A stretch of DNA of 35,857 nucleotides from the NCBI GenBank assembly GCA_016290195.1, contig JAEETF010000029.1, positions 1 through 35,857 on the forward strand. Direction: 5' to 3'. The first letter of the stretch is position 1. Every line of letters starts with the position of its first letter. The notes under the pieces are model-generated. The model saw only the letters and a list, made by a program, of their open reading frames with translations, was not told the origin of the DNA and did not search any database. Shown in pieces: positions 1-6,926 of this stretch. The position numbers and the translations under genes were made by a program. Source of the DNA: Bacilli bacterium. GTDB taxonomy: Bacteria; Bacillota_I; Bacilli_A; RF39; UBA660.

Positions 1-296
1 ATGATTTAAAAGTAATATCTGAAAAATTAGAAGTGATTAATGAACAATTATCAAATTATCAAAAGGAGAAAAGAAAGCAAAAAAATAAAATATTGATAAT
101 TATAGATATAAGTATCACTTTACTATTCATATTGTTAGCAATATTAGACAGTCCTTATCAGACTTGGGATTATAATATTACCGAATGGGCTATATTAGGA
201 ACTTTCTACCAAGCATTTGAATGGATGTTTATGAGATTAGCACCTATTGTTGTAATAGTATTAACAACTATTATATTAATTAAAAAGAATAAATAG
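1..296 (+). CDS. C-terminal part of a small two-helix membrane protein (5' end outside window)
   Basis: The reading frame is open from base 3, so the gene begins upstream of the window. The GTG at 33 is an internal Val codon in a charged stretch (EKLEVINEQL) and has no ribosome site before it. What remains is a short, probably coiled-coil, charged segment (about residues 1-33 of the visible part). Two hydrophobic helices follow, ILIIIDISITLLFILLAIL and APIVVIVLTTIILI, joined by an aromatic-rich loop with several Trp and Tyr, and the tail is Lys-rich (KKNK). This suggests an integral membrane protein with a cytoplasmic N-terminal coiled coil. I do not recognise the family. It ends just before a hairpin terminator. 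Confidence 0.6.
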   Translation, partial: DLKVISEKLEVINEQLSNYQKEKRKQKNKILIIIDISITLLFILLAILDSPYQTWDYNITEWAILGTFYQAFEWMFMRLAPIVVIVLTTIILIKKNK

Positions 297-317
297 CATA
301 ATAATTATAACATAAAT

Positions 318-351
318 AAAAAACACTAACAATTAAGCTAGTGTTTTAATA
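318..351. terminator. Rho-independent terminator, probably bidirectional
   Basis: A nine-base-pair stem (AAAACACTA at 320-328, TAGTGTTTT at 339-347) encloses a ten-base loop. A-rich sequence precedes it and T-rich sequence follows it. It sits between the plus-strand membrane gene ending at 296 and the minus-strand gene ending at 390, so it can serve both. Confidence 0.75.
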
Positions 352-389
352 TTTTAAATGGCAGGATATTATAAGAAATTTACAACTTA

Positions 390-641
390 CTATCTGTGTC
401 TTCCAGATGCTCTTTCGGATACTTTTTTAATAGTTTCATTTGTTGGATTTAGATATTCAGCCATACTAATTCCATATTGTTCTTGTAACGCTTCTTCATT
501 CACATCTTCCAATATTCCAATTAAATCAACTAATTGTTCAGAATATGGATTAAAAGTTTGATTGTTATAGGTACTACTTTCTAAGCTACTATTAATATCA
601 TAATCTTTTTCTTCTGGATTTGTAAATTCTTTAAATTCCAT
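390..641 (-). CDS. Small acidic hypothetical protein (83 aa)
   Basis: The start is ATG at 641, preceded by GAGGTG about five bases upstream; the stop is TAG. The protein is hydrophilic and Asn/Glu-rich, with no membrane segment or signal peptide. The N-terminal half is low complexity (DYDINSS, STYNNQTFNPY). The C-terminal half is helix-like (LVDLIGILEDVNEEALQEQYG), followed by YLNPTNETIKKVSERA and a basic end, GRHR. I do not recognise it. It lies 46 bases downstream of tRNA-Trp on the same strand with only a weak six-base-pair hairpin between (about 660-676), so it may be read from the tRNA promoter. The overlapping plus-strand frame at 358-561 lacks a ribosome site and looks like a shadow. 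Confidence 0.55.
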   Translation of the reverse strand: MEFKEFTNPEEKDYDINSSLESSTYNNQTFNPYSEQLVDLIGILEDVNEEALQEQYGISMAEYLNPTNETIKKVSERASGRHR

Positions 642-687
642 ATTACACCTCTATATAGAACTCCATAAGTTGGAGTAAACATCTAAA

Positions 688-762
688 TGGCAGGGAGTTT
701 CAGATTCGAACTGAAATTCTCGGTTTTGGAGACCAAGCGAATAACCATTAACTCAACTCCCT
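688..762 (-). tRNA. tRNA-Trp (CCA anticodon)
   Basis: On the minus strand the acceptor arms AGGGAGT and ACTCCCT pair fully, and the discriminator G and encoded CCA end at 688. The anticodon stem TTGGT/ACCGA holds loop CTCCAAA, giving anticodon CCA. The T arm is TTCAG-TTCGAAT-CTGAA. A CCA anticodon reads UGG only, in line with TGA being a stop codon here. Confidence 0.93.
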
Positions 763-771
763 ATGCAAGTA

Positions 772-800
772 ATTATACCACAAAAATATTTTATAAACAA
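772..800 (-). promoter_or_regulatory. Promoter for tRNA-Trp
   Basis: The minus strand carries TTGTTT (795-800), a 17-base spacer and TATAAT (772-777). The predicted start is within a few bases of the tRNA 5' end at 762. It is divergent from the tRNA-Leu promoter. Confidence 0.65.
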
Positions 801-824
801 TATATTTAACAATATTTATTTATA

Positions 825-853
825 TTGTCATCTACTTTTACTTATGATATAAT
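825..853 (+). promoter_or_regulatory. Promoter for tRNA-Leu
   Basis: TTGTCA (825-830), a 17-base spacer and TATAAT (848-853) place the transcription start a few bases before the tRNA at 863. Confidence 0.75.
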
Positions 854-862
854 AACTTTGTT

Positions 863-948
863 GCTTGTGTGATGAAATGGTAGACGTGCTGGACTCAAAA
901 TCCAGTGGTGGCAACACCGTGTCGGTTCGAGTCCGACCACAAGCACCA
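863..948 (+). tRNA. tRNA-Leu (CAA anticodon)
   Basis: This is a class II tRNA of 86 bases including CCA. Acceptor arms GCTTGTG and CACAAGC pair fully; the discriminator is A and CCA is encoded. The anticodon stem CTGGA/TCCAG holds loop CTCAAAA, giving anticodon CAA for UUG. A long variable arm (GTGGTGGCAACACC region) and the TTCGAGT T-loop complete the fold. Confidence 0.95.
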
Positions 949-954
949 ATTATA

Positions 955-986
955 AAAAAGAACTAACTATCAAGTTAGTTTTTTAT
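955..986. terminator. Bidirectional terminator after tRNA-Leu
   Basis: AACTAAC (961-967) pairs with GTTAGTT (974-980) around a six-base loop, and flanking A and T runs extend the stem. It follows tRNA-Leu directly and overlaps the 3' end of the minus-strand gene that stops at 983. Confidence 0.75.
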
Positions 987-1756
987 TTTGTAGGTATTGC
1001 TATAGAATAATTTTGTTTTGCACTTAAGAATCTTTGAATTCTAGGATCATTAATTTCTTCAGAATCAGTTTTTTCTATATCATCTTTTCTTGCAGTTTCA
1101 ATTGCTCCAAAAAAACCATCAGCAGTAGAAACTAAACCTGGAAAGTTATATATTATTGCAGCTGTAATATATTCAATATTTGGAATAGTTTTAATTTTTT
1201 CTATACTTCTAGGATCTTTATCGTTATGAATTAATTTATATAGGTCAAATAGTTTTGCAAAAATGGTATTATTCTTTTTTTGAAGTTCAGATAAGAAATT
1301 ATATAATCTTTTTGAACTAATACCATAATCACTAGCAAATTTTGATACATAATCTTCTAAAGTATTTGTTTCTCTTTCAACTAATTTTAAATTAACATCA
1401 TCTAATTCCTTAAGTTGAGCTTTATTGTATGTTATAAGATTATATATGAAAAGATTAGGATTTTGTTTCATATTAGGATGTGCATTATCAATAACAGCTG
1501 CAGCATACTCGATATTATTTTTTTGTTCTAATTGAGAAATATAAAAATCAAGTTGATTTTGTGAAAGTAATGGAAATTTAAATACCCCATTCATCATATC
1601 AACAATTAAATTATTATTTCTAATTTGTTCTTCAATAACAAATTTTCTAAGCTGTTTACTACTAACACCTAATAACTTTGCTGCTGATTTAAGTGTATAT
1701 AAATTTCCTACTTCTTTTACATATAAATTAGCTTTTATTTCATCATATTTTTCCAT
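983..1756 (-). CDS. Putative DNA-binding protein with duplicated HTH-containing unit (257 aa)
   Basis: ATG at 1756 has GAGGAT about six bases upstream. The protein is soluble with no signal peptide. Residues 19-45 read as a helix-turn-helix (LKSAAKLLGVSSKQLRKFV), of the kind seen in excisionase/MerR-like proteins. A second copy of the same pattern lies at 137-155 (VSKFASDYGISSKRLYNFL). Each is followed by an IEY segment, at residues 82-95 and 194-207 (NIEYAAAVIDNAHP, NIEYITAAIIYNFP). The offset is about 112-115 residues, so the protein looks like an internal duplication. The tail (about 222-257) is polar. It probably shares a transcript with the membrane protein gene nine bases upstream. No specific family is recognised; DNA binding is inferred from the HTH pattern alone. 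Confidence 0.7.
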   Translation of the reverse strand: MEKYDEIKANLYVKEVGNLYTLKSAAKLLGVSSKQLRKFVIEEQIRNNNLIVDMMNGVFKFPLLSQNQLDFYISQLEQKNNIEYAAAVIDNAHPNMKQNPNLFIYNLITYNKAQLKELDDVNLKLVERETNTLEDYVSKFASDYGISSKRLYNFLSELQKKNNTIFAKLFDLYKLIHNDKDPRSIEKIKTIPNIEYITAAIIYNFPGLVSTADGFFGAIETARKDDIEKTDSEEINDPRIQRFLSAKQNYSIAIPTK

Positions 1757-1765
1757 AACAATCCT

Positions 1766-2413
1766 CTACTTCCTTTTAAATATTTTAAAATCAGGAAATG
1801 CCCTTATAACACGTTTATATAAAATTGAATCTTTAATAATGTATTCTTTTACTTGTTCATTAAGTTCTTTTTTATTATTTCTTGGTATATCTTTAGCTCG
1901 TACTTTTATTTTATGAACAATTATTGATGATAAAGTAAAATCAAGTACAAATACTACTGATAAAAATATTAGTATAATTAATAAAATATTATGTGGTATA
2001 CCTTCTAATAAAGTTTGAAAATATGGACTTACAAAAGAGACAACTATCGTACCTAAAACTCCAAACAAAATAGAATTTCTTAAACATATACGTCCATTTA
2101 TATTAAACTTAAATCTACTATAGTCCCACCATTTAGTTTTAAAAACTTTTTCTAGAACATATCCTGTTATATATTCAATAATAGTACATACTATAGTAGA
2201 AATTAAAAATACTAATATATAATGATTTTTTAAATTACTAAAAAGATAAGTTAAAAATATACAAGAAACTCCATAAATCGGACAGATTGGTTCAATTAAG
2301 AAACCCCTATCGGTAAATTTTCTATTTAAAATACTGACATATGTTATTTCAATAATCCATCCAAGAAATGAATAAATAAAGAAAAGGCTTACTGCTTCTT
2401 GTATTAATCTCAT
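1766..2413 (-). CDS. PF06541-type membrane protein (putative ABC-transporter type IV / CmpB-like)
   Basis: The start is placed at ATG 2413 (MRLIQEAVSL), which has AGGGTG seven bases upstream. A longer frame reaches 2488 but would run through the tRNA-Ala terminator. The 215-residue protein has about five membrane helices. Family hallmarks are YSFLGWIIEITYVSI at 11-25, the FTDRGFL...PICPIYG block, the EYITGYVLEKVF helix and the KWWDYS motif followed by NINGRICL. The C-terminal tail of about 45 residues is basic and cytoplasmic, ending in KRK. Pfam names the family a putative ABC-transporter type IV, but its substrate and mechanism are not established as far as I know. It is followed at nine bases by the HTH-unit gene. 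Confidence 0.8.
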   Translation of the reverse strand: MRLIQEAVSLFFIYSFLGWIIEITYVSILNRKFTDRGFLIEPICPIYGVSCIFLTYLFSNLKNHYILVFLISTIVCTIIEYITGYVLEKVFKTKWWDYSRFKFNINGRICLRNSILFGVLGTIVVSFVSPYFQTLLEGIPHNILLIILIFLSVVFVLDFTLSSIIVHKIKVRAKDIPRNNKKELNEQVKEYIIKDSILYKRVIRAFPDFKIFKRK

Positions 2414-2454
2414 ATTATGCACCCTATCCCTATTATAAATTATATCACAATTAG

Positions 2455-2480
2455 CAAAAAAAAACCATCTTTTGATGGTA
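2455..2480 (-). terminator. Terminator of tRNA-Ala
   Basis: On the minus strand ACCATC-AAAA-GATGGT (2464-2479) is followed by a run of eight to nine T (2456-2463), just after the tRNA-Ala CCA end. It argues against starting the downstream gene at 2488. Confidence 0.85.
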
Positions 2481-2491
2481 ATTATCATAAA

Positions 2492-2567
2492 TGGTGGAGC
2501 ATAACGGGATCGAACCGTTGACCTCCACGGTGCAAACGTGGCGCTCTCCCAGCTGAGCTAATGCCCC
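2492..2567 (-). tRNA. tRNA-Ala (TGC anticodon)
   Basis: On the minus strand the acceptor arms GGGGCAT and ATGCTCC pair with one G-T wobble; the discriminator is A and CCA is encoded. The D arm carries AGCTCAGCTGGGAGAGC. The anticodon stem CCACG/CGTGG holds TTTGCAC, giving TGC. The T loop is TTCGATC. Confidence 0.95.
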
Positions 2568-2586
2568 ATTCGATGACAACAATGTA

Positions 2587-2616
2587 ATTCTAACATAATT
2601 GCCACCATTATGTCAA
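2587..2616 (-). promoter_or_regulatory. Promoter for tRNA-Ala
   Basis: The minus strand shows consensus TTGACA (2611-2616), an 18-base spacer and TAGAAT (2587-2592). The predicted start is about 12 bases before the tRNA. Confidence 0.75.
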
Positions 2617-2631
2617 TAGTTTAAATAAAAC

Positions 2632-3222
2632 TTATTTTTTAACTATTCTTCCATGACCTGACAAGCTTGGTTCAATTTCATCAATACTTGTTTTAACTGT
2701 ATCATCAATATTAAAAAATTTGATTAGCTTATTTGTCATTTCAGTATATGAACTTATTGCTTTATCATATTCATTTTGATTAATCATAACTGTGATTGGT
2801 TTTATATAATTTTCAAATAAAATTAAAGACATATTTACTCTACCATTAGAGTTTGCAAGCGATTCACTAATTACTGGTCCAATTTCATCATATTTTACTA
2901 GAATTTCAAGCCCTTTTATATTCTTTTGTAAATAATTTTTTCTGAATCCTCTAAGTGTCTCTAGAAAAATATTCTTATCATCCATATTTAATATTCCACA
3001 TAATGTTGTTGTAATATAACATCCAGTATGTCTTTGACTTTCTTTACTAATATCAAAAGCTTTTTTAGCATCACTACTACTTCTTAAATAAGCTGTACAA
3101 TAACGATTACAAGCATTATCAGTCGCTAAATGTCTTTCTCCTAATTTATCACAATAGTATTTACCATAAACATGATCATGATCAATATTTAAATATGTAC
3201 ATTCACTACAAGTTTTACTCAT
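2632..3222 (-). CDS. Cysteine-rich protein with CFI-box-like segment (196 aa)
   Basis: ATG at 3222 follows GAGGGG. The N-terminal third has Cys at 5, 8, 24, 38 and 42 (CSEC, YYC, NACNRYC), plus several His and Asp, and looks like a metal-binding knuckle. Residues 67-119 start with GCYITTTLCG and continue LRGFRKNYLQKNIKGLEILVKYDEIGP. This matches the layout of CFI-box segments: C-[FY]-I-[AT]-T, then an LRxFRxxxL helix, then a Y...P turn. The C-terminal part is helical, with no membrane helix. The function of CFI-box proteins is unclear to me. The gene is monocistronic, with its own promoter at 3247-3276. Confidence 0.7.
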   Translation of the reverse strand: MSKTCSECTYLNIDHDHVYGKYYCDKLGERHLATDNACNRYCTAYLRSSSDAKKAFDISKESQRHTGCYITTTLCGILNMDDKNIFLETLRGFRKNYLQKNIKGLEILVKYDEIGPVISESLANSNGRVNMSLILFENYIKPITVMINQNEYDKAISSYTEMTNKLIKFFNIDDTVKTSIDEIEPSLSGHGRIVKK

Positions 3223-3246
3223 AAAAACCCCTCTTTCAAGAGTGAT

Positions 3247-3276
3247 ATACTATCATAATTATTAATACAAAGTCAA
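3247..3276 (-). promoter_or_regulatory. Promoter for the cysteine-rich gene
   Basis: The minus strand shows TTGACT (3271-3276), an 18-base spacer and TAGTAT (3247-3252). The leader holds a short CTCTT-GA-AAGAG hairpin just before the GGGG of the ribosome site. Confidence 0.5.
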
Positions 3277-3335
3277 TACTTTTTATTTGTTTTTATTTGT
3301 TTTTCAGTTATAATATAAGTAATAGGATGTGTTTT

Positions 3336-4583
3336 ATGAAAAGAATAAAAGAACTTATATTGCCAATATATATTATTATAAATATTTTATATTTAACAAT
3401 CGGCAGTTATTGTTTTGCAACCTTGAAATGGTCTCAATATAATCTTGCACAAGGATTATGGATAATTGCTGGTTTAAATATATTAATTTGTCTTGCAATA
3501 ATGATTAAAAAATTAATTAAAATGGAAAAATTTCGTTTCAAAATAATTGATTTATTTATATTACTTATCATAATATTTAGTATTATATCTTGGATATTTG
3601 CTATTAATCAAAAAGCTGCACTTGTAGGTTCAGTTGGTAGATGGGAAGGATTATTAGTAATTATTTATTATTTTACAATATTATTTTTAAGTTCATTTGT
3701 AAAAAAAGAACATAAAAATATAATTGTATATGCAATTCTTGTTTCAGGAATGATTCAAGTATTTTATTCACTTTGCCAAGTACTATCAATATTTGATGTA
3801 GCAACAGTTTACCATGATCAAAAACCATGGGCATCTGGATTTACTTATAATCCTATGTTTTTTGCAACATATATGATAATATGTCTTGGATTATCTATTG
3901 GATTATATTTTGATTCAGAAAAATTAATCAAAAAAATTTTATTTATTCTTTGTTCACTATGCTTTACAATTGGTCTTTTTATTAGTAATACTTTAAGCTG
4001 TTTTATTGGATTAATATTCATTTTTATTATTGTTTTAATATACTCCATTAAAAACAAATATTTTTGTAAATTGATCATTATAACTATCTTATTAATATCT
4101 ACATCTATTACAATGCATTTATTAAATGCTACTACAATGTTTAATGATTTTATTACAATGCAAAATGAATCTAAAGAAATAGTATCTGGTAATGCTCAAA
4201 AATATTATGGAAGTGGCAGAGTTTTTATTTGGACTGAAACTATGAAAATTGTACCTAAATATCTTACTCATGGTGCTGGAATTGATAATTTTTTATATGC
4301 ATTTGGTAATAAACCTCTTCAAAAAAATCGTATAATATATGATAAAGCCCATAATGAATACTTACAAATACTAATTACTGAAGGATTATTTTGTCTTATA
4401 AGTTATTTATTATTATATATTTTTATTGTTGTAAAAGGGTTTAAAAATAATTTTAAAAATAAACAAATATTTTTACTTCTTCCAATTATTGGATATTTAG
4501 TACAAGCATTCTTTAATATAAGTGTTATTGTAGTAGCCCCTATTTTTTATATATGTTTAGGCCTATTAGTTGATAGAAAATAA
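3336..4583 (+). CDS. O-antigen ligase / polymerase family membrane protein
   Basis: The start is set at ATG 3336 (MKRIKELIL), with AGGATG nine bases upstream. The longer frame from 3297 would begin inside the TATAAT-like promoter element near 3309. The 415-residue protein is almost entirely hydrophobic, with about 10-11 helices and one large outer loop (about residues 263-340). That loop carries GSGR near 292-295 and the AHNEYLQIL motif near 338-346, whose His is typical of the WaaL/RfaL-like PF04932 family. An early GRWEGLL motif also fits. Such proteins transfer or polymerise lipid-linked glycans on the outer face of the membrane. It is the first gene of the glycan cluster. Ligase and polymerase cannot be told apart from sequence alone. 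Confidence 0.85.
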   Translation: MKRIKELILPIYIIINILYLTIGSYCFATLKWSQYNLAQGLWIIAGLNILICLAIMIKKLIKMEKFRFKIIDLFILLIIIFSIISWIFAINQKAALVGSVGRWEGLLVIIYYFTILFLSSFVKKEHKNIIVYAILVSGMIQVFYSLCQVLSIFDVATVYHDQKPWASGFTYNPMFFATYMIICLGLSIGLYFDSEKLIKKILFILCSLCFTIGLFISNTLSCFIGLIFIFIIVLIYSIKNKYFCKLIIITILLISTSITMHLLNATTMFNDFITMQNESKEIVSGNAQKYYGSGRVFIWTETMKIVPKYLTHGAGIDNFLYAFGNKPLQKNRIIYDKAHNEYLQILITEGLFCLISYLLLYIFIVVKGFKNNFKNKQIFLLLPIIGYLVQAFFNISVIVVAPIFYICLGLLVDRK

Positions 4584-4599
4584 GAAAATATGTTAAAAT
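4570..4599 (+). promoter_or_regulatory. Possible internal promoter of the glycan operon
   Basis: TTGATA (4570-4575), an 18-base spacer and TAAAAT (4594-4599) lie at the end of the ligase gene and before the phosphoglycosyl transferase. AT-richness makes chance matches likely. Confidence 0.35.
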
Positions 4600-4618
4600 T
4601 ATTATGATGGTGGTTAAT

Positions 4619-5194
4619 ATGTATAGAAAGTATATAAAGCGCGTTTTAGACATTATTATTTCACTAATTATTTTATTAATAGTTTGGCCACTACTACTAA
4701 TAATTAGTCTAATAATTAAAATAGTTGATCATGGTAAAGTTTTCTATAATCAGGAAAGAACTGGATTATATGGAAAAAGCTTTAAAATGTATAAATTTAA
4801 AACTATGAATGATAAAAAAGTAACTAAATTTGGTAAATTTTTAAGAATAACTTCTTTAGATGAATTACCACAGTTTATTAATATATTAAAAGGTGATATG
4901 TCTTTAATTGGTCCAAGACCTTGGATACCTGATTATTTTAAAAGATTTAATAATACCCAAAAAAAACGTGTTAATGTTAAACCTGGTATTATTGGTCTTG
5001 CCCAAGTAAATGGTAGAAATAGTATTAATATATTTCAAAAAATTAACTATGATATAGAATATATTGAAAATTTAAGTTTTATATTAGATATAAAAATTTT
5101 ATTTAAAAGTTTAAAAGTCATTATTATAAAAGAAGACATTAATAATATTGAAGAACATTTAAAAGAAGAATTACACTTATTAGAAAATCAATAG
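4619..5194 (+). CDS. Monotopic phosphoglycosyl transferase (bacterial sugar transferase, PglC-like)
   Basis: The start is ATG 4619 (MYRKYIKRVLD), preceded by GGTGG six bases upstream; the ATGs at 4604 and 4607 have no such site. The 191-residue size is that of the minimal catalytic PF02397 fold. It begins with a hydrophobic re-entrant helix (DIIISLIILLIVWPLLLIISLI, about 11-33). The KMYKFKTM region follows, then the catalytic Asp-Glu pair in SLDELPQ (D81, E82) and the LIGPRPWIP motif (98-101). Members move a sugar 1-phosphate from a UDP-sugar to undecaprenyl phosphate, starting glycan assembly on the cytoplasmic face. As the only such enzyme in the cluster it probably primes the polymer made by the following glycosyltransferases. 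Confidence 0.92.
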   Translation: MYRKYIKRVLDIIISLIILLIVWPLLLIISLIIKIVDHGKVFYNQERTGLYGKSFKMYKFKTMNDKKVTKFGKFLRITSLDELPQFINILKGDMSLIGPRPWIPDYFKRFNNTQKKRVNVKPGIIGLAQVNGRNSINIFQKINYDIEYIENLSFILDIKILFKSLKVIIIKEDINNIEEHLKEELHLLENQ

Positions 5195-5202
5195 GAGGAT
5201 AC

Positions 5203-5985
5203 ATGAAATTAGAAATTCTATTATCAGTAATGAATTTAAATAAAAAAGATTTGGATAAAATGAATATTACAAGTAAATGTACTGTTATAAATCAATGTGA
5301 AAAAAATGATACTGAAAATTATAAAAATTTCAATATTTATTCTTATAATGAAGTTGGTTTATCAAATAGTCGAAATAGAGGACTTGAAAAAATAAGTAAA
5401 GACATATGTATTTTATGTGATGATGATGTTATTTATAATGAAAATTATGAAAATATGATAATTCAAGAATTTGAAAATAATAAAAAAGCAGATATTATCA
5501 TATTTAATATAACAAGTCCCAATAGAAAAATAAGAATAAATCAAAAAAACAAAAGGTTACATTTCTACAATATTCTTAATTTTACTAGTACTAGAATTGC
5601 TTTTAGAACAAATAAAATTATTTTAAAAAAAATTAAGTTCAATCCTATGTTTGGAGCGGGAGCGAAATATCAAAATGGTGAAGAAGCAATTTTTTTAAAT
5701 GAATGTTTAAAACATAAATTAAAAATATATGCTAGTACTAAAAATATTGGAATAGTATATCAAAATAAATCTACATGGTTTAATGGTTATGATAAAAATT
5801 TCTTTTTTGATAAAGGAGCAATTTTTACAGCTATTAATAAAAAAGCAAGACATTTATTATTTTTACAATTTTTATTACGACATAAAAATTTTTTACACAA
5901 ATTAAGTTCTTTTGCTGCATACAAGTATATGCTTCAAGGTTCAAAGGAGTATTTAAATGATATCCGTAATAGTCAACGTATATAA
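5203..5985 (+). CDS. Glycosyltransferase family 2-like protein (divergent)
   Basis: ATG at 5203 has GGAGG about five bases upstream and starts eight bases after the sugar transferase. The protein has a GT-A fold outline. NEVGLSNSRNRGLEKIS (about 49-65) matches the GT2 acceptor-side motif. ICILCDDDV (about 69-77) carries the Asp triad that binds the nucleotide sugar and metal. GAGAKYQNGEEAIFLNECL (about 152-170) resembles the ED motif region. The first strand (MKLEILLSVMN) lacks the usual ISVIIPVYN form, so it is a divergent member. No membrane helix is clear. Its last 29 bases overlap the next gene, suggesting coupled translation. The sugar specificity is unknown. Confidence 0.8.
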   Translation: MKLEILLSVMNLNKKDLDKMNITSKCTVINQCEKNDTENYKNFNIYSYNEVGLSNSRNRGLEKISKDICILCDDDVIYNENYENMIIQEFENNKKADIIIFNITSPNRKIRINQKNKRLHFYNILNFTSTRIAFRTNKIILKKIKFNPMFGAGAKYQNGEEAIFLNECLKHKLKIYASTKNIGIVYQNKSTWFNGYDKNFFFDKGAIFTAINKKARHLLFLQFLLRHKNFLHKLSSFAAYKYMLQGSKEYLNDIRNSQRI

Positions 5986-6901
5986 TGGTGAAAAATATAT
6001 TAAAAAATGCCTAGACAGTATTATTAATCAAACATATAAAAATTTAGAAATATTAATTATTAATGATGGTTCTACTGATGATACATTAAAAATATGTCAA
6101 AGTTATGAAGATAAAAGAATAAAAATTATAAATCAAAAAAATATTGGTATATCTCTTTCAAGAAATGTAGGAATTGACAATGCAACTGGTGAGTATTTAT
6201 TCTTTGTTGATTCTGATGATTATATTGAACAAGATACTATAAAATACTTATATAATACTTGTAAAAAACATGATGTCAAAATGGCAATTTGTCAATCAAT
6301 AGTAGTAAATAATTATGACAAAAAAATTAAAAATGAAGATGAGAATGTTACAATAATATCAGGTGTAGAATTAGTAAAAAAAATATTACTTAATATTGAA
6401 AGAAATGGTAATATTTGGGGAAAACTAATGCATAAAGATATTATTAAGCAAATAAGATTTGAAAATAGAATAATAAGTGATGTAGCAGTTATTCATAAAA
6501 TGGCATTACTTTTAGAAGAAATTGCATATTCAAATCAAATAAAATATTATTATTACAAACATCCAAATAGTATTTTATCAAGTAAGAGTGCAGATCATTC
6601 AATTGATTATTATAAAGCATCTTTAGAAAGATATGACTTTATTAAAAAATTATATCCTAATTTAATTGAAAATGATATTTGTATTTTATTATCGATAGTT
6701 AATCTATATTCTCATAATAATATTAAATTAAATAATTTTTTAAATAGTGAAAATGCAGTAAATAAATTTAAGAAAATGTTTACTTTAAAATTTATAAAAA
6801 GTAATTTAAAAAGAAATGATAAAATTAAAATATTATTATTTAGAATTAGTCCAAAATTATATCAATTTATTTTAAAAAAATATTTAAACCATAAAAAATA
6901 A
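5957..6901 (+). CDS. Glycosyltransferase family 2
   Basis: This is a classic GT2 enzyme of 314 residues. It starts MISVIVNVYNGEKYIKKCL and continues with INQTYKNLEILIINDGSTDD, GISLSRNVGIDNATGEYLFF and the catalytic-site VDSDDYIE (about 88-95). The C-terminal 100 residues are Lys/Asn-rich and helical, without an obvious membrane span. AAGGAG lies eight bases before the ATG, inside the end of the upstream gene, so translation is likely coupled. It probably adds one sugar during lipid-linked repeat assembly in the cytoplasm; the donor is not predictable. Confidence 0.93.
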   Translation: MISVIVNVYNGEKYIKKCLDSIINQTYKNLEILIINDGSTDDTLKICQSYEDKRIKIINQKNIGISLSRNVGIDNATGEYLFFVDSDDYIEQDTIKYLYNTCKKHDVKMAICQSIVVNNYDKKIKNEDENVTIISGVELVKKILLNIERNGNIWGKLMHKDIIKQIRFENRIISDVAVIHKMALLLEEIAYSNQIKYYYYKHPNSILSSKSADHSIDYYKASLERYDFIKKLYPNLIENDICILLSIVNLYSHNNIKLNNFLNSENAVNKFKKMFTLKFIKSNLKRNDKIKILLFRISPKLYQFILKKYLNHKK

Positions 6902-6926
6902 TATTTAAACAATTATGAGGTTCAAT

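Noticed and set aside
33-296. GTG at 33 as the start of a complete 87-aa gene
   Set aside because: The frame is open back to base 3 with coding-like sequence and no ribosome site before the GTG; the gene is cut by the window edge.
358-561. Plus-strand 67-aa frame
   Set aside because: It lies opposite the 83-aa minus-strand gene, starts in the terminator flank and has no ribosome site.
2414-2488. N-terminal extension of the PF06541 protein to 2488
   Set aside because: It would cross the tRNA-Ala terminator; ATG 2413 has a good ribosome site and starts the family-conserved region.
688-2567. tRNA cluster as an integration site for a mobile element
   Set aside because: No integrase, no partial tRNA duplicate and no phage or plasmid genes are nearby.
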